A stretch of 64,000 nucleotides of DNA from Xenoacremonium recifei (Eukaryota; Ascomycota; Sordariomycetes; Hypocreales; Nectriaceae): positions 1-64,000 of the forward strand of contig WOFQ01000027.1 of the NCBI GenBank assembly GCA_012184525.1. The letters are read 5' to 3'. Each line of letters opens with the position of its first letter. The first letter of the stretch is position 1. The position numbers were made by a program, and so were the translations under genes. Positions 21,925-33,119 of the stretch are shown piece by piece. The notes below the pieces were generated by a model. It saw nothing but the letters and a program-made list of their open reading frames with translations, had not been told where the DNA came from and ran no database searches.

Positions 21925-24207
21925 TCATTTCCCCCTTGCCTTGTCTACCACCACGATGATTCTCTCAACGACAGATGGGTCGGAGAGAGTCGTGATGTCG
22001 CCTAATTGGCTTGCCTCCCCTACCAGAATCTTTCTCAAAACTCGTCGCATAATCTTTCCAGACCGAGTTTTGGGAAGATCCTTCACAATGAAAATGCTTT
22101 TTGGCGCTGCAAATGGCCCGATGCTTTTCCGCACCTGCAGAGCTAACTCTTGTAGAATTGGACGAATGGCTTCATGCGACTGGGACGCCACCCGCAGACT
22201 GACAAAGGCATTCACAGCCTGACCAGTGATATCGTCTGGTACGCCAACAACTGCGGCTTCGCTCACGACTGGGTCGTCTAGCAGAGCTGCTTCAATCTCT
22301 GCTGTGGACATACGGTGGCCACTCACGTTAATCACGTCATCAACTCTGCCACTGATCCAGTAGAAGCCGTCTTTGTCGCGCCAAGCACCATCTCCAGTAA
22401 ACTGTTAAAGGTCAATTGTGTTTTATATATGAAAGAGGTACCAAACTAACATAATAGTCAGGATACACGGTCAGATACGTCTCCATGTATCGCTGATGTG
22501 CCCCCCAGACGGTGCGGGCCATACTGGGCCATGGTTGCTTGAAGGCGAGAACCCCTTCGACCTCGGTTCCTGAGATCTCATCCCCGGAGGTAGGATCTAT
22601 GAGAACAGCTTCAATTCCGAAGAAAGGGAGAGTCGCAGATCCTGGTTTAGTAGGCGTTACTCCCGCTAGAGGACAAATTACATGGGATCCGGTTTCTGTT
22701 TGCCAATAAGTCTGAAGGTGAGTTAGCAACAGGCACTCTGCAGATACCGAGAAAAGCATGTATAATGAGATAATAGTGGAATCTTACGTCTACGACATGA
22801 CATTGGCCTTTCCCAACGATGTCGTGATACCACTTCCAGACTTCCGGAGCGATGGGCTCTCCCACGGAGCCCAACACCCGAAGACTTTCCATGCGATGAC
22901 GAACGAATTGATCACCAGCACGCTTCAAAACTCGCAAGGCCGTGGGCGCGACATAGAACTGTGTCACCTGATGCTCCTCAACGATATTCCAGTAACGCGA
23001 AAAATTGGGATATGCCGGTGTTCCTTCGAACACGATTGTCGTGATGCCCAGAAGCAAGGGCGCATACACCACGTAGGTATGCCCTGTGATCCAGCCGATG
23101 TCACCAGCACAGAAGAAACGGTCATCTTCATGAATGTCGAACACGTACTTGCCAGTTGCCGCAGCTCCAACGAGATAGCCTCCCGTCGTGTGCAGGATAC
23201 CCTTCGGCTTTCCTGTTGAACCAGAAGTGTATAGCAGAAAGAGGGGATCCTCCGAGTCCATGGGCTCTGGGGGAATGTAGGCTGGCCACCTGCTGGCTTC
23301 TTCATGCCACCAATGGTCTCTCCCTGGTACCCAAGGGATACCTTTCACCCCGGTGTGGCGACAGACGAGGACCTTTGTGAAGTTTGTCTCTTTTAGAGCG
23401 TCGTCGACAATCCTCTTGAGTCCGATAGTTTTGCCGCCGCGCCGACCTTCATCTGCTGTGATAACAACGGTGCTTTTAGCATCGAGGATCCGGTCTCTGA
23501 GCGATCCAGATGAAAAACCAGCAAAGACCACCGAATGAACTGCACCAAGCCTGGCACAAGCCAGAAGTGCAAAAACAGCTTCAGGAATCATCGGGAGGTA
23601 AATGGTAATGTGGTCACCTTTCTTCACGCCCATTTGCTTGAGCACATAGGCAAGTTGACACACCTCTCTCAGTAATTCTGCGTAAGTGATCTTTCGGGTC
23701 TGGTCGACTTCATCTCCTTCGTGAATAATCGCAATTTTATCAGGATTCTTCATCGCATGGCGGTCTATGCAATTGAATGAAGCGTTGAGTTGACCGCCCA
23801 GGAACCAAGATACATCGCCGTTGGCGAGAGTTCCATTCTTGACGACACGGAATGGCCGGCTCCAAGACAGAAGATCATTTGCTAGATCTCGCCAAAACTC
23901 ATCTGGATTTCTGATTGACCTCTCATACAGCGCCTGATATTCTGCAAGGCCTAATAAAGTGTCAGATGGCTGACTCACTTTTTGGTAGTGACGCATGGCT
24001 TACCCTTAATGTGAGGTGCCTTAGAGTGCCCTGTGAATGAAGGTCAACGACTCAACCGAACCGAAATCCTTATTTTTCAGATACGCACTGGAAAAGACTG
24101 AATCAGGGGTATCTTCTCATGTTTTAGCTGATGAGGGCATAATATGGAGCGCTTCTGTAAGACTCACACACAGTGTTTGACCGCTTCAATCTCTGATCTG
24201 GCGACAT
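21925..24207 (-). CDS. acetyl-CoA synthetase-type acyl-CoA ligase (655 aa)
   Basis: AMP-forming ligase that activates acetate, or a short-chain acid, to its CoA ester. Five exons: 24207-24168, 24030-24004, 23950-22788, 22711-22451 and 22401-21925; they add to 656 codons with stop. The two first exons are only 40 and 27 bp; their join creates the Trp in [19 protein letters not shown], the usual N-terminal entry of the family. Motifs: the P-loop-like [25 protein letters not shown], the adenylate-binding [30 protein letters not shown], the hinge region [19 protein letters not shown], and the catalytic Lys in [11 protein letters not shown]. Length is normal, but the N-terminus is short for a cytosolic acetate enzyme, so this may be a second, specialised copy. 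There is no peroxisomal SKL end. It could supply acetyl-CoA to neighbouring catabolic genes. Confidence 0.93.
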
Positions 24208-24666
24208 CTCTTGTTGTATTCAGATGGAGTAAGAATTAACTGGTGATAGAATTCTTCTTAGAAGACGGACTATAAAGCTGAGTGAGAATGATGCCTCATT
24301 TTATGCGAAACTCACATGATCCGAAAGTCGGAGGTGGCGTTTCCTTCTGGCCCCATGCACTGTCGTTTCAGCGAGCGCAAAAGCCAAAGTGAGCTGATAC
24401 TTATGTTCACTGAGCCCATTTTTATCCAGCTTGAGCATGGGCCAGATTTGGTCCCCTGCAGTTGTGCAAGATTGTTTTGGTGAAGGGCAACGGATCACGA
24501 GATGGAAGTCTGGGCAAAGGCTTGGCTAGAGCATGACTTGCTTCAAAAATGCTGCACCACAATCATCAAGAGAATTGATTTAGAAAGCATGGCGAACTCT
24601 ACTTATTGAGCTAAATTGCTGCCGCTTACCTTCAAGGAAGAGAGTGCAGCGCCCACTAGATGTTGA
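24208..24666. other. upstream region of acyl-CoA synthetase
   Basis: AT-rich stretch with stops in all frames. A short minus-strand open frame (24301-24498) has no recognisable motif. It probably serves as the synthetase promoter, next to the HET-like remnant. Confidence 0.4.
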
Positions 24667-25257
24667 CTGCCCGTGACAAGCGTTTCCATTGCACCAACTT
24701 GTCTACCAATCTCTCTGGCAAAGTCTAGGGCTTGTTGGATAGTGCAGCGCGTAGGCGCGATTTGGGAGGAACGGGCTTTCGGGACATGGTTGAGAGAGTT
24801 GAGAAATATGTTGCACGCCGACACCAAAACTGTCCAGCCCCATCACCTGAAGGATGTCTGGCGTACTGCGGTGGCGGATCAAGAGATTAGGCAGCAGAGG
24901 AATTAGAAGCCAAGATTCTCAGAAAATCTACTTAAAAAGATACACAGCGCTCTAGCTGGTATAGATCCGGACGATGTTCATGGGGAAACGTTCTCCAAGT
25001 TGGGGTTGGGGGACTATGCGTATCAGCTGCAGGAAGTCGCCAAGGGCCGCCGCCCGTTCTGCAGCTTTAAAGGCTACATTGGAATTGGGCCATGCGAAAT
25101 GGCACCTGGTGACCTTGTCTACTTGTTCATGGGAGCCGATGTTCGTAGAGATACTGATGGCCGGCTTCGCTTTGTTGGGGAAGTTTACACCCATGGGATC
25201 ATGGATGGAGAAGCAATGGAAGACGAACAGCCTATGCAGGTAATAACGATTTATTAA
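24667..25257 (+). pseudogene. 3' remnant of a HET-domain-type (heterokaryon incompatibility) gene
   Basis: One reading frame carries the C-terminal part of a HET-6-like protein but is broken. Stops sit at 24664-24666 before it and at 24904-24906 inside it, with no GT donor nearby that could remove the inner stop. Recognisable pieces are DVWRTAVADQ before the stop, and FKGYIGIGPCEMAPGDLVYL, GRLRFVGEVYTHGIMDGEA after it; the last is the usual C-terminal signature (xGLGP, GDxV, VGExYVHGIMDGEA). The N-terminal HET domain (about 150 residues with the WIDxxCINQ core) is absent here and upstream. So this is a truncated, decayed copy. The assignment rests on motif memory, not on an alignment. Confidence 0.65.
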
Positions 25258-25423
25258 AACTTTAGACGGGTACATGGCAGATCTACTCTAGCATCAAACC
25301 CATATTTTTAGCTGCAGTGCATCCATACATTTCACAACTGATTTGAGTAATTTACGGTGACCTAGAGGAAGAGCAGACACGCAGATGCCTGACACCAATT
25401 TTGCCGAGTAAAAAATCGACGTC

Positions 25424-27074
25424 CTAGACCTTGGTCATGTCCGCAACTCTTTCTGCTCTAGAAGCCTCCTTCATTTCTTTCTGCAGCTGTCGAGCTTTCT
25501 TTACACCAAAACCATGCTTGAAAATCTCATGGATATCCTCGAGAGTCATTCCCTTGACTTCGGGATAGCAGAAGTAGATAGAGACCCAGCCAAGTATGCA
25601 AATACCGGCATAGAAGCCAAAAGCGCCCGAAGGAGTTGTGTTCTCCATCTGAGTCAGGAAGGTGGAAGCAACAATAATGTTGGAGCCCCAGCAGGACATG
25701 GTGAGCATCATAGTGCCCATAGCTCGTACTTCCATAGGATAGAATTCGCTGGAGAGCCAGGCAGTGTTGCCGATTCCAGATGCGTAAAATGCAACATAGC
25801 AAATCATGCTAACAAGAACAAGTATTGCAGGCCAGCCAACCTTGGCACCGTCAACGAGAGACAGGTCATGGTTGACAGGGATCCAGTGGAAAGCAATAGC
25901 GGCAATGATCAGAAATAGACCCATAAACTGCACTGTGCACAGCAGGATTCGTCGACGGCCGACTCGGTCGACGAGCACGAGGTTGAGAAAGGTGAAGATG
26001 AAATTGGTGCCGGCGATGAGGGTCCCGACGGCCACAGGGTTTGAAAATCCGACGAGAGCGAAAATGGTGGGAGAGTAGTACATGAGCGAGTTGAAACCAC
26101 CGAGCTGAGAGATGGCCATGAGACCACAGGCGGAGACCAAGGCGCGGAAGTTGGAGGGGACGACATAGAGCTGCTTGAGCACCCACCACATTGACTTGCC
26201 CCTGTTCATGTTCTTGGCTTCCTCAACGTGGTATGTGATATGTCGAACCTTGTCGTCGACCTGCTGATCTGTACCGTTGGGGAAGATTCTTCTGATGACG
26301 CGAGCGGCCTCCTCAGGCTTATTGTGGTAGATGAGCTGTCGAGGGGATTCTGGACAGAAAGGGAGCAGACCAGCGAGAATGAGAGCTGGCACAGCACCTC
26401 CTCCAACCATGTATCGCCACCCGCCATTGACATGAGCAAATGCAGCACCAATTCCATAACTCACGAGCTGGCCACCGGTGATGGACATATTATCGAGACC
26501 AATCATACGACCGCGGTACTTGGCGGGCGAAACTTCAGCGATGTACCTGCCAATCTCATTAATACTCTTTAATTGCCCATTGTTTTATGTCATGGGAGAC
26601 TCACATAGGGACAATCATGGCAGCAGATCCCACGCCGAAACCCACGACGAGTCGACCGACGGTCATCTGAGCGAGAGAAAATGAACAAGCCTGGATGATG
26701 GCTCCAATAGTGAAGAGGACACATCCCACGTAGATGGCAATTTTTCGTCCATATCGATCTGCCGTGGTGCCAGCAAAGATAGCACCGATAAAAGCACCAC
26801 CGGAAGTAATGGAGGTGATCAACTCCTTTTCAGAGGAGTTGAGAGTCTTTCCGAGGTCCTGGTCGATGTAGATCAGGACGGCTGAAATGATGCCAGTGTC
26901 GTAACCAAAGAGCATGCCGCCAATTGCGGCAGTAAGCGAGACCAGCCAAGAGTAATGGTTGGTCTGAGTGTACTCAATGGTATCAAGATCCTCGAGGACA
27001 ACGTCTCGGATAGAACCGTTGTTGGTGTCTTCCAAATGCTGGAGGTTTGTCTTGGCCTCTTCTTTTGGCGCCAT
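25424..27074 (-). CDS. MFS sugar transporter, myo-inositol (ITR) type (530 aa)
   Basis: Proton-coupled twelve-helix plasma-membrane transporter. Exons are 27074-26605 and 26546-25424; the 58-bp intron splits the Met of AMIVPM-YIAEVSPAKYRGR, a conserved family segment. Sugar-porter signatures: GGMLFGYDTGIISAVLIYI in helix 1, ADRYGRK in the loop between helices 2 and 3, PESPRQLIYHNKPEEAARV after helix 6, DRVGRRRILL, and the C-terminal YPEVKGMTLEDIHEIF. The PESPRQLI and PNGTDQQVDDKV pieces are like fungal myo-inositol permeases more than hexose permeases. The N-terminus of about 40 residues and the C-terminus are cytosolic and charged. It is divergent from the Zn2Cys6 regulator across 0.7 kb, which suggests joint control, and shares the region with an inositol-dehydrogenase-like gene at 36.2 kb. 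Confidence 0.9.
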
Positions 27075-27771
27075 AGCGAACGGGAGGAAAGACGAGAGAT
27101 TCAGTAATACAATATGGGGAGGCTGGAAGTTGCAAGAAGATAGAAGACTTCTGGAGATCTTGAGGGCTTTGAATAGCTGCAGTCTAGGAGGCCGGCTCGT
27201 AGAAGGTGAGGAGCAAGGCCGCCTTTTGTAGTATCACGGCCTGGAGCACGTCCCTCCTCCTCGCTGACGACAGAGAGCATGGAAGTAGCCCGGAGCTAGT
27301 CGTGGATGTTGGAGACTCGGGTGAAGTGAGGAGAAGGCCATGAGAAACAGGAATTGGTTCCCCGATGGTTCGAGTCAGAGCCAGAGTTGGAGTAGGCAAG
27401 GAAGGGCAAACCGTTTGAGAAGGCACGACTAACACGCACTAGGGCTCTTCCCCGTGGCCGCTCCAATCCCTCCCCATGGGGAAGTCGCGAGTGGCGCCCG
27501 GAGTTCACTCCGCTCCTTCCCCCCAGCCCCCGCCCCCAGGCAAGCCCCGTTCGGGCAGCCGGCAGTCGTCCGTGCGGGGTTGCCAGTGCCAGTCGCTCTT
27601 GCCTCTTCGGACTAGAAAGGGCAACCTCTGCCGCACTTCCCATTTCTAATTCTTCCCTCTTCTGTGGTCTCATCTATGATCCCAGTTTCAACTTCACTCT
27701 GTGTCGAGCCACCAGCCCCAGCCTGAACCGACTGCCTGTGAGGTCTGAGACCTCTTGTTGGCTTGTGGATC
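27075..27771. promoter_or_regulatory. divergent promoter of inositol-type transporter and Zn2Cys6 regulator
   Basis: About 700 bp between the two start codons, GC-rich in the centre (27440-27620). It is presumably the shared promoter. It does not contain the GGGTATAAnnnCCC element found upstream of the P450 gene. Confidence 0.5.
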
Positions 27772-30217
27772 ATGCAGGACCCGGCCATCAAAGGTCATCC
27801 TGTCAACACGAAGCTGATTAATCCTTGCACGGTAAGCATTACTCGGTTTGTCCTGTGTCTTATTGAGCCCCTGGGAAACGGCAGCAGTTAACATCTTGGA
27901 GGCAATTTGACTGACAATCGTCTCTAGGCATGCAAGCTGAGGTGAGTTCCTGCTCGGGCTTTCGGCCGAGGCAGTCTCTCCTTTTTATTGGTTGTATTCT
28001 GGTCTGACGACTGGACGTGCTTCGGTCCGTCTCGCCAGACACCGCAAATGTGAGTATCTTGATCCTTACTGGCCTGATAGTCACCCCAGGCTCCTGCCAT
28101 CATATATCTCACCTTTTACTAATCGGAGAGAAAGGCGACGCTGATCGGCCGGCTTGTGCGAACTGTCGCAAAAGCGACTCCGAGTGCATACGGGGCTACC
28201 GAGTGCGGTTCCGCCATGGATTGAACCCAAGGTTTGTTGTAATCCTAGTCAACATAGAGGCCCAGGCTGACGAGTTACAGTGTCCGCGTCGGGAAGGCCC
28301 CGGATAATGAAAAGAAAGACTACTCCTTCTCCCAGGATCAGCCTTGGGTAAAGACGAATCGCTCCTTAAGCTTCGTCGATGAGACCCGAGACATCATTGA
28401 CATTCACGATCCCAGCGCTAATGGCTGGGACAACAATGTTGAATATGAAAACATTCATGCTGCAGTTGACACCGGCAGTCATCATTCCTCTCCTCTAGTC
28501 CCTTCACAAGCGTTTGATCATTCTTATTCGCAGTCCCGTCCAGCCTCAGAGCCAGGAAGAGCAGGTTCTACGACACAAACAAAAAATGGCCGAAATGAAG
28601 GCGAAAATCCCCGGAAGAGACGAACTCTCAGTCAAAATTCCCTTTCTACCGCAGAAAATCTCCGACCGATATCACTTCCCACCCTTAACCGACTCCCAAA
28701 TGCCAGCGGAAGCTCTCAGACTCAAGACGAGGTGAGATGGCCGAATGATCTGGATCCTTCGGCACTGGGCCAGGAAATTCTCTCCAGTGCTCAGAACGAA
28801 AACAAAAGTCCGGACATGGGCGTGTCTCAGACGCCGGGAGAATTATCTCTAGAAGAGGAAGAAGTCGGAACTTTCTCTGAGATTTACCTTAACTCCCCAC
28901 ATTGGCCTCTAACACGTCAAGAAGCCATGCTGTTTCGATATTATATAGAAAGCGTGGGTCCTTTATTTGACTTGTGTGACGAGGAACGGCATTTTTCGAC
29001 TGTTGTTCCCCGACGGGCGGTTATTTGCCCCCCTCTCATGAATGCTATCTTGGCAGCTTCTGCTAAACGATTGAGTAGAACTGGCGACTTTGAAGCTGTT
29101 ATCGGCGATACATACCATCAAAGGTGTCTCGATGTCTTGATACCTGCGCTGTCAAGCTCGGCAGCCGTCATGGATGAGAACCTTTTGGCGGCAATCATTA
29201 TTCTACGTTACATGGAGGAAGTCGAGTTCCCCATTGCATCCGAAGCATCATGCGAATCCCATTTGATGGGAACGAGGATCTTTGTCGCTGCTCAGGAGAA
29301 GCTTAGCAACTTTACTGGCCTGCGACTGGCTGCCTTTTGGGTGGGCTTAAGACAAGAGATCCATATGGCATTCATTCAAGCTCGTCCCGTACACCCGACT
29401 TTTGCCCTCGAAAACGCTTCACGTTTTCTAAAGCCAGATGACAGCGGATGTAGCTTTGCCAACATGACTGTTGTGCACTGCGCGTCCTGTCTACGCTACT
29501 GTTACGGTGCAGAGGAACAGAGTATTTGGGCTTGGGAGAAACTGAAGGAAGCTCAAGACCAGTGGTGGGAAGCCAGGCCATGGTGCTTCCAACCGATGTA
29601 CACCGACAACGGCCAAGGAGGCTTCTTTCCAGAGGAGCTCTATCTCAACGATGCTGTGGTTACGGGTGTTCAGCACTACTACCTGGCTCAAGTACTTATG
29701 GCAGCACATAATCCCAAGGCCCCGAAACTTGGACCCGGCCAAGCCATGGCATTCCGAGCCACCAATGAGGAGATCAAAAGAATGGTCCGCTTGATCTGCG
29801 GTATTGCTGAAGTAAGCTATCTAATTTCTAATGCTCATCCTACGAACTATACTGACCTCTTGTGCAGTCAAATTCCGGAACAGCCCCGGCCTATGTGTTC
29901 GTATTAACTCTTCCCAAAGCCGGTGCATCAAGCTCACACTACTACAGAAACGCTTGTATCGCCATCACAATGGCTGGAGACCGGTTTACGGACCCTTTCG
30001 AGCAAGAGGCGCTATACGGAATGCTAGTCAAAACAGAAACGGAATTGGCATGGCCCACGCGATCGGCGTAAGTCTACAGCATTAGACTTAATTCTGTTTG
30101 TGATTTGTAATAATCTTGAAAAATAGGCAGCTACGATTGAAAGAAGCATGGGGATGGACTGAGTCGCCACCCAGGGCATCTGGGATGCTTAACGGAAATC
30201 TACCTATGAAAATATGA
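27772..30217 (+). CDS. Zn2Cys6 transcription factor with micro-exon-split zinc cluster (667 aa)
   Basis: Seven exons: 27772-27831, 27928-27941, 28039-28049, 28135-28231, 28281-29811, 29868-30067 and 30127-30217 (668 codons with stop). The zinc cluster is built from the first four exons: PCT, ACKL, RHRK, then CDADRPACANCRKSDSEC. This gives Cys 19, 22, 29, 36, 39 and 46 in perfect C-x2-C-x6-C-x6-C-x2-C-x6-C spacing. Exons 2 and 3 are only 14 and 11 bp. A basic segment (RVRFRHGLNPR) and a Ser/Gln-rich linker follow. From about 290 there is a PF11951-like middle domain (EAMLFRYYIESVGPLFDLCD, RRAVICPPLMNAILAASAKR). It sits between an inositol-type transporter and the P450 gene, so it is the natural candidate regulator of this region. 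It converges with the P450. Confidence 0.88.
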
Positions 30218-30443
30218 CGAAAACCTATCTACGTATAAATTTTGCATTAAGTATACTTTATTAAGACAAAAAAATTTATGATGCAAATACATACACCTCC
30301 AGGCACTTAATTGTCAAAGTATCTGTCCGTATTCAATCTATTTAGAAACCCCTCGTCTATCCCCTAGCCATAATGCAAATCATTTTAGCAAGCATTATCT
30401 CTATTAGCCTGGGCGTTTAATCATGGCATTCAAGCCCTTATAC

Positions 30444-32024
30444 TCAAACATGTTTTTCGTCTAGTTCTCCTACAAGCTCTCGCCTCCACAACTTGAGAGG
30501 CATGGACCCGGGCATCAAGTTGAATGTCTCCCATCTGTCCTGCTCCCACTCCGGGTAAGGCAAAGCTAGCTCATACCGATGAACTACGCTGGCGAGCAGA
30601 ACAGTCTGCTCTAGGTAACTAATGTTCCGACCGATACAACCTCGGGCTCCTGCACTGAAGCTGATGAAGTAGGGCTGGATCTCTTTGCCCTTCTCCCCGA
30701 GCCAGCGTTCAGGGAGGTATACTTCGGGGTCGGGGAAGACTTTGGGATCGCGGTGCGCAACGTATGCGGAGATCGAAACTTGGGTATCGCCTGGGATGAA
30801 GTCGCCGAGAATGTTGCATCCCTCGGGCGGTGTTCGTCGAGGGAGACCGAATGTCGTGGGCGGGGTGATTCGAAGGGACTCGTCCAGACAGGCTCGTAGG
30901 TAAGGAAGATGCTTGACTTTATCGTAAGGCGCGACAATTTCGTCTGGGTCTAGCACACCATTGAGCTCTTCGCGGAGCTTGGAGAGGCAACGAGGGTTCT
31001 TGAGAAGCCAGTAGATGACGTTGTTCATCGAGATGGCGGTAGTATCGGAGCCAGCGTTCATCATGATAGACACCTCGGCGACCAGCTCACCCCACTCGAC
31101 GCCAGGAGGGTTGGCCTCGCTGTGTTCCATAAGAGATTGGAAGAAATCAGCAAGCTTCTCGCCAGCATGGTATCGCTTGAGTCGCTTAGTAGCGCGGTGG
31201 TAGACCAAGTCGTTCCAACCTTCGTTGAGATGCCACCAATTCTTGAAGTCCTTGGAAAGATGTTTCGATATTTCGACACTGAAGGGGTACCACTTCCCGA
31301 ACCAAGCAAGAACAGATTGAGCGCGGGCTGTAGCATGGAGACATGCTCGATAGTTCACCTGGTAGAGTGATCCGTCCATGCGCTCTGCGGTCACAAGATC
31401 GGAACCCTGATCCAAGAAACCAAGGCGCTCGGAAAGGCCAATATCCGCGATTGCATCGAGGGTGAAGAAGTTTGCATAGGTGCGATAGTCGAACTTCAAA
31501 TCGGCCGCATCAGGTCTGAATCCCTTCTTTAGGGGCGCAGTACAAGCAGCATCGGCAGCTCGGATAAACCGCTCTGTCTTATCAGCCACCTTGTGCTCCC
31601 ACTTCTCTAGGTTCTTCAACGCATATGCTGCAGACAGTGCTCGCCGCTTGCGCGCGTGTTCGGCCTTGTCCACGACATCTGCGAGGTGGAAGTGTGTGCC
31701 GGCGAGAGTCTCGTAGAACTCGCCCTTGGTGCACTTGGTCCCATGGCCGTATATGTCTTTGATGGCCTGCAAAGAGCCGTAGGACAGAGAATTAGGCCCG
31801 GTGCGGATGACGGGGTGGGTTTTATGCAGTTCGTATAGCGTCTTGGAGCGGAAGCCCTTGTGGGCTTCGCGGGCGAACACCAGATTGGTAATGCCAGCCA
31901 GGGGGTGAAGGTTGGGGTATCGCCTGAGGCCCTTCGGGTCCCTAAGATAGACTATGGCAGGGTATAGGATAAAATAGCCGATGAGGAGGGTGGCGGTGGC
32001 AACCGCAACAAGGATGGCGTACAT
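30444..32024 (-). CDS. cytochrome P450 monooxygenase (526 aa)
   Basis: Microsomal heme-thiolate monooxygenase in one exon. The N-terminal membrane anchor is MYAILVAVATATLLIGYFIL. Motifs: oxygen-binding I-helix AGSDTT (about 324-329), K-helix E-x-x-R as ESLR (382-385), PERW near 438, and the heme loop FSAGARGCIG with the axial Cys near 463. The YGHGTKC, HARKRRALSAAYALKNLE and PHPNLHPL-like opening segments, and the close LEQTVLL after the heme loop, resemble fungal enzymes often labelled benzoate 4-monooxygenase-like, but the substrate cannot be read from sequence. It is divergent from its electron donor, a P450 reductase starting at 33120. A TATA-like ATATAA lies about 100 bp upstream of the ATG, and four repeated 14-bp elements lie 180-290 bp upstream, which points to tight induction. 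Confidence 0.95.
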   Translation of the reverse strand: MYAILVAVATATLLIGYFILYPAIVYLRDPKGLRRYPNLHPLAGITNLVFAREAHKGFRSKTLYELHKTHPVIRTGPNSLSYGSLQAIKDIYGHGTKCTKGEFYETLAGTHFHLADVVDKAEHARKRRALSAAYALKNLEKWEHKVADKTERFIRAADAACTAPLKKGFRPDAADLKFDYRTYANFFTLDAIADIGLSERLGFLDQGSDLVTAERMDGSLYQVNYRACLHATARAQSVLAWFGKWYPFSVEISKHLSKDFKNWWHLNEGWNDLVYHRATKRLKRYHAGEKLADFFQSLMEHSEANPPGVEWGELVAEVSIMMNAGSDTTAISMNNVIYWLLKNPRCLSKLREELNGVLDPDEIVAPYDKVKHLPYLRACLDESLRITPPTTFGLPRRTPPEGCNILGDFIPGDTQVSISAYVAHRDPKVFPDPEVYLPERWLGEKGKEIQPYFISFSAGARGCIGRNISYLEQTVLLASVVHRYELALPYPEWEQDRWETFNLMPGSMPLKLWRRELVGELDEKHV

Positions 32025-33119
32025 GATTGCTACGGTTTGAAGGTCTGGAGAATGGGTTGGTGGTGCGAGAATAGGGTTGAGCTTGGGACTGATGATGTTG
32101 AAATGGGACGATGAAGTCGAGTTATATCAGGAGATCGCATCAATTGCATATGGAGTTTCTAAAGCGACGACATTCTACGTGGAGGCGATTCTGTAGTTTC
32201 GCGATGGGTATAAGTGCCCTGGGTTGCCATCTTCGGTTGGGTATAACCACCCTGCCTGGAGTTGGGATGGGTATAACTACCCCAGATTATCAGGCTTGGA
32301 AGGGTATAACCACCCTCATTGCCACGTGCATCATGAGCTGGCGCTGAAAATGGCAACTCCCAGGACGAGTCAGGAATGGCAAGTCACTTGAGGAGGGACC
32401 TAGGAGGGGAGTGATCATGTGAACGCCACGAGTTCTAGTGCACCATGCAAGGGAGTAGCATTGGTATTATACGGAGGATTCACAAGGCCTCAAATGCAAG
32501 CCGTGCGCCGAAAATCGCCGTCCTGGTCCAACTCAGGAGCCATGGAGACTCATGTCAGGTATTCTGCCCCTCGCACCCTAAAGGACGCTAACGAGTAGAT
32601 CCCGAGCGACCTGGCTGTTGAATCGCGCTGAAAATTGCCCATCTGGCTCTGCAGAGTAAGCCTCCATTAGACAGGGTAATGTTCCCCGAGTGTCCACTCA
32701 CACGATCGCCACAAGCTCCCCTCACCGAACTACGTAACTTGGAGACTCTGTCGTCTCTTCTCTCGTTAACTTCGCGGGGGTGATGCTGGAGTGGATGGGG
32801 GGACGATTGGGAGTCGCGGAGAAGTCTCGGAGAACCAAGTGGCATACAATCTGTAGCACTCCAATTGGCTTATATCCTTGTCTTCGGAATTCCCTGCCTT
32901 CTTGGGACCCGAGGCAAGTCATGAGCGCGAGGATCCCCACGCGGGGCAGAGCTCCAACTTACACGGATGCATCGCAAAGCTGTAGCTTCAGTCAAACAAC
33001 TTGCAAAGAAGGTTTAAATATTGACCTCCTGCTGAGCGCCCTCTGCCATATTTTGTATCAATGGAAGCCAAATTCAACATTTTCTGTGTTTATTTCTTCA
33101 ATTGCTTAAGAATCACATA
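32025..33119. promoter_or_regulatory. divergent promoter of P450 and P450 reductase
   Basis: About 1.1 kb between two start codons that point away from each other. On the P450 side it carries a TATA-like element (ATATAA on the minus strand, 32122-32127) and the four-copy GGGTATAAnnnCCC array (32206-32315). The reductase side has no copy of the element that I can find. No coding sequence was recognised. Confidence 0.7.
32206..32315. repeat. four-copy 14-bp operator-like array, GGGTATAAnnnCCC
   Basis: Copies at 32206-32219 (GGGTATAAGTGCCC), 32239-32252 (GGGTATAACCACCC), 32269-32282 (GGGTATAACTACCC) and 32302-32315 (GGGTATAACCACCC). Start-to-start distances are 33, 30 and 33 bp, close to three turns of B-DNA each. 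Three copies are inverted repeats (GGGT, six bases, ACCC). The spacers differ from each other, so the element is conserved more than its surroundings. It lies just upstream of the P450 TATA-like box. It is best read as an upstream activating or operator array for a dimeric factor; the binder is unknown. Confidence 0.85.

Noticed and set aside
24603..24827. Minus-strand open frame of 74 codons antisense to the HET-like remnant, with a GTAAGC donor after it
   Set aside because: It looks protein-like but has no recognisable motif, no ATG start, and no convincing exons on either side; the plus-strand HET similarity explains the region better.
28121..28134. Possibility that the regulator at 27.8-30.2 kb starts at a later Met without a zinc cluster
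   Set aside because: The four-exon join restores all six cysteines in exact spacing with consensus donors and a TACTAAT branch site, which chance would not give.
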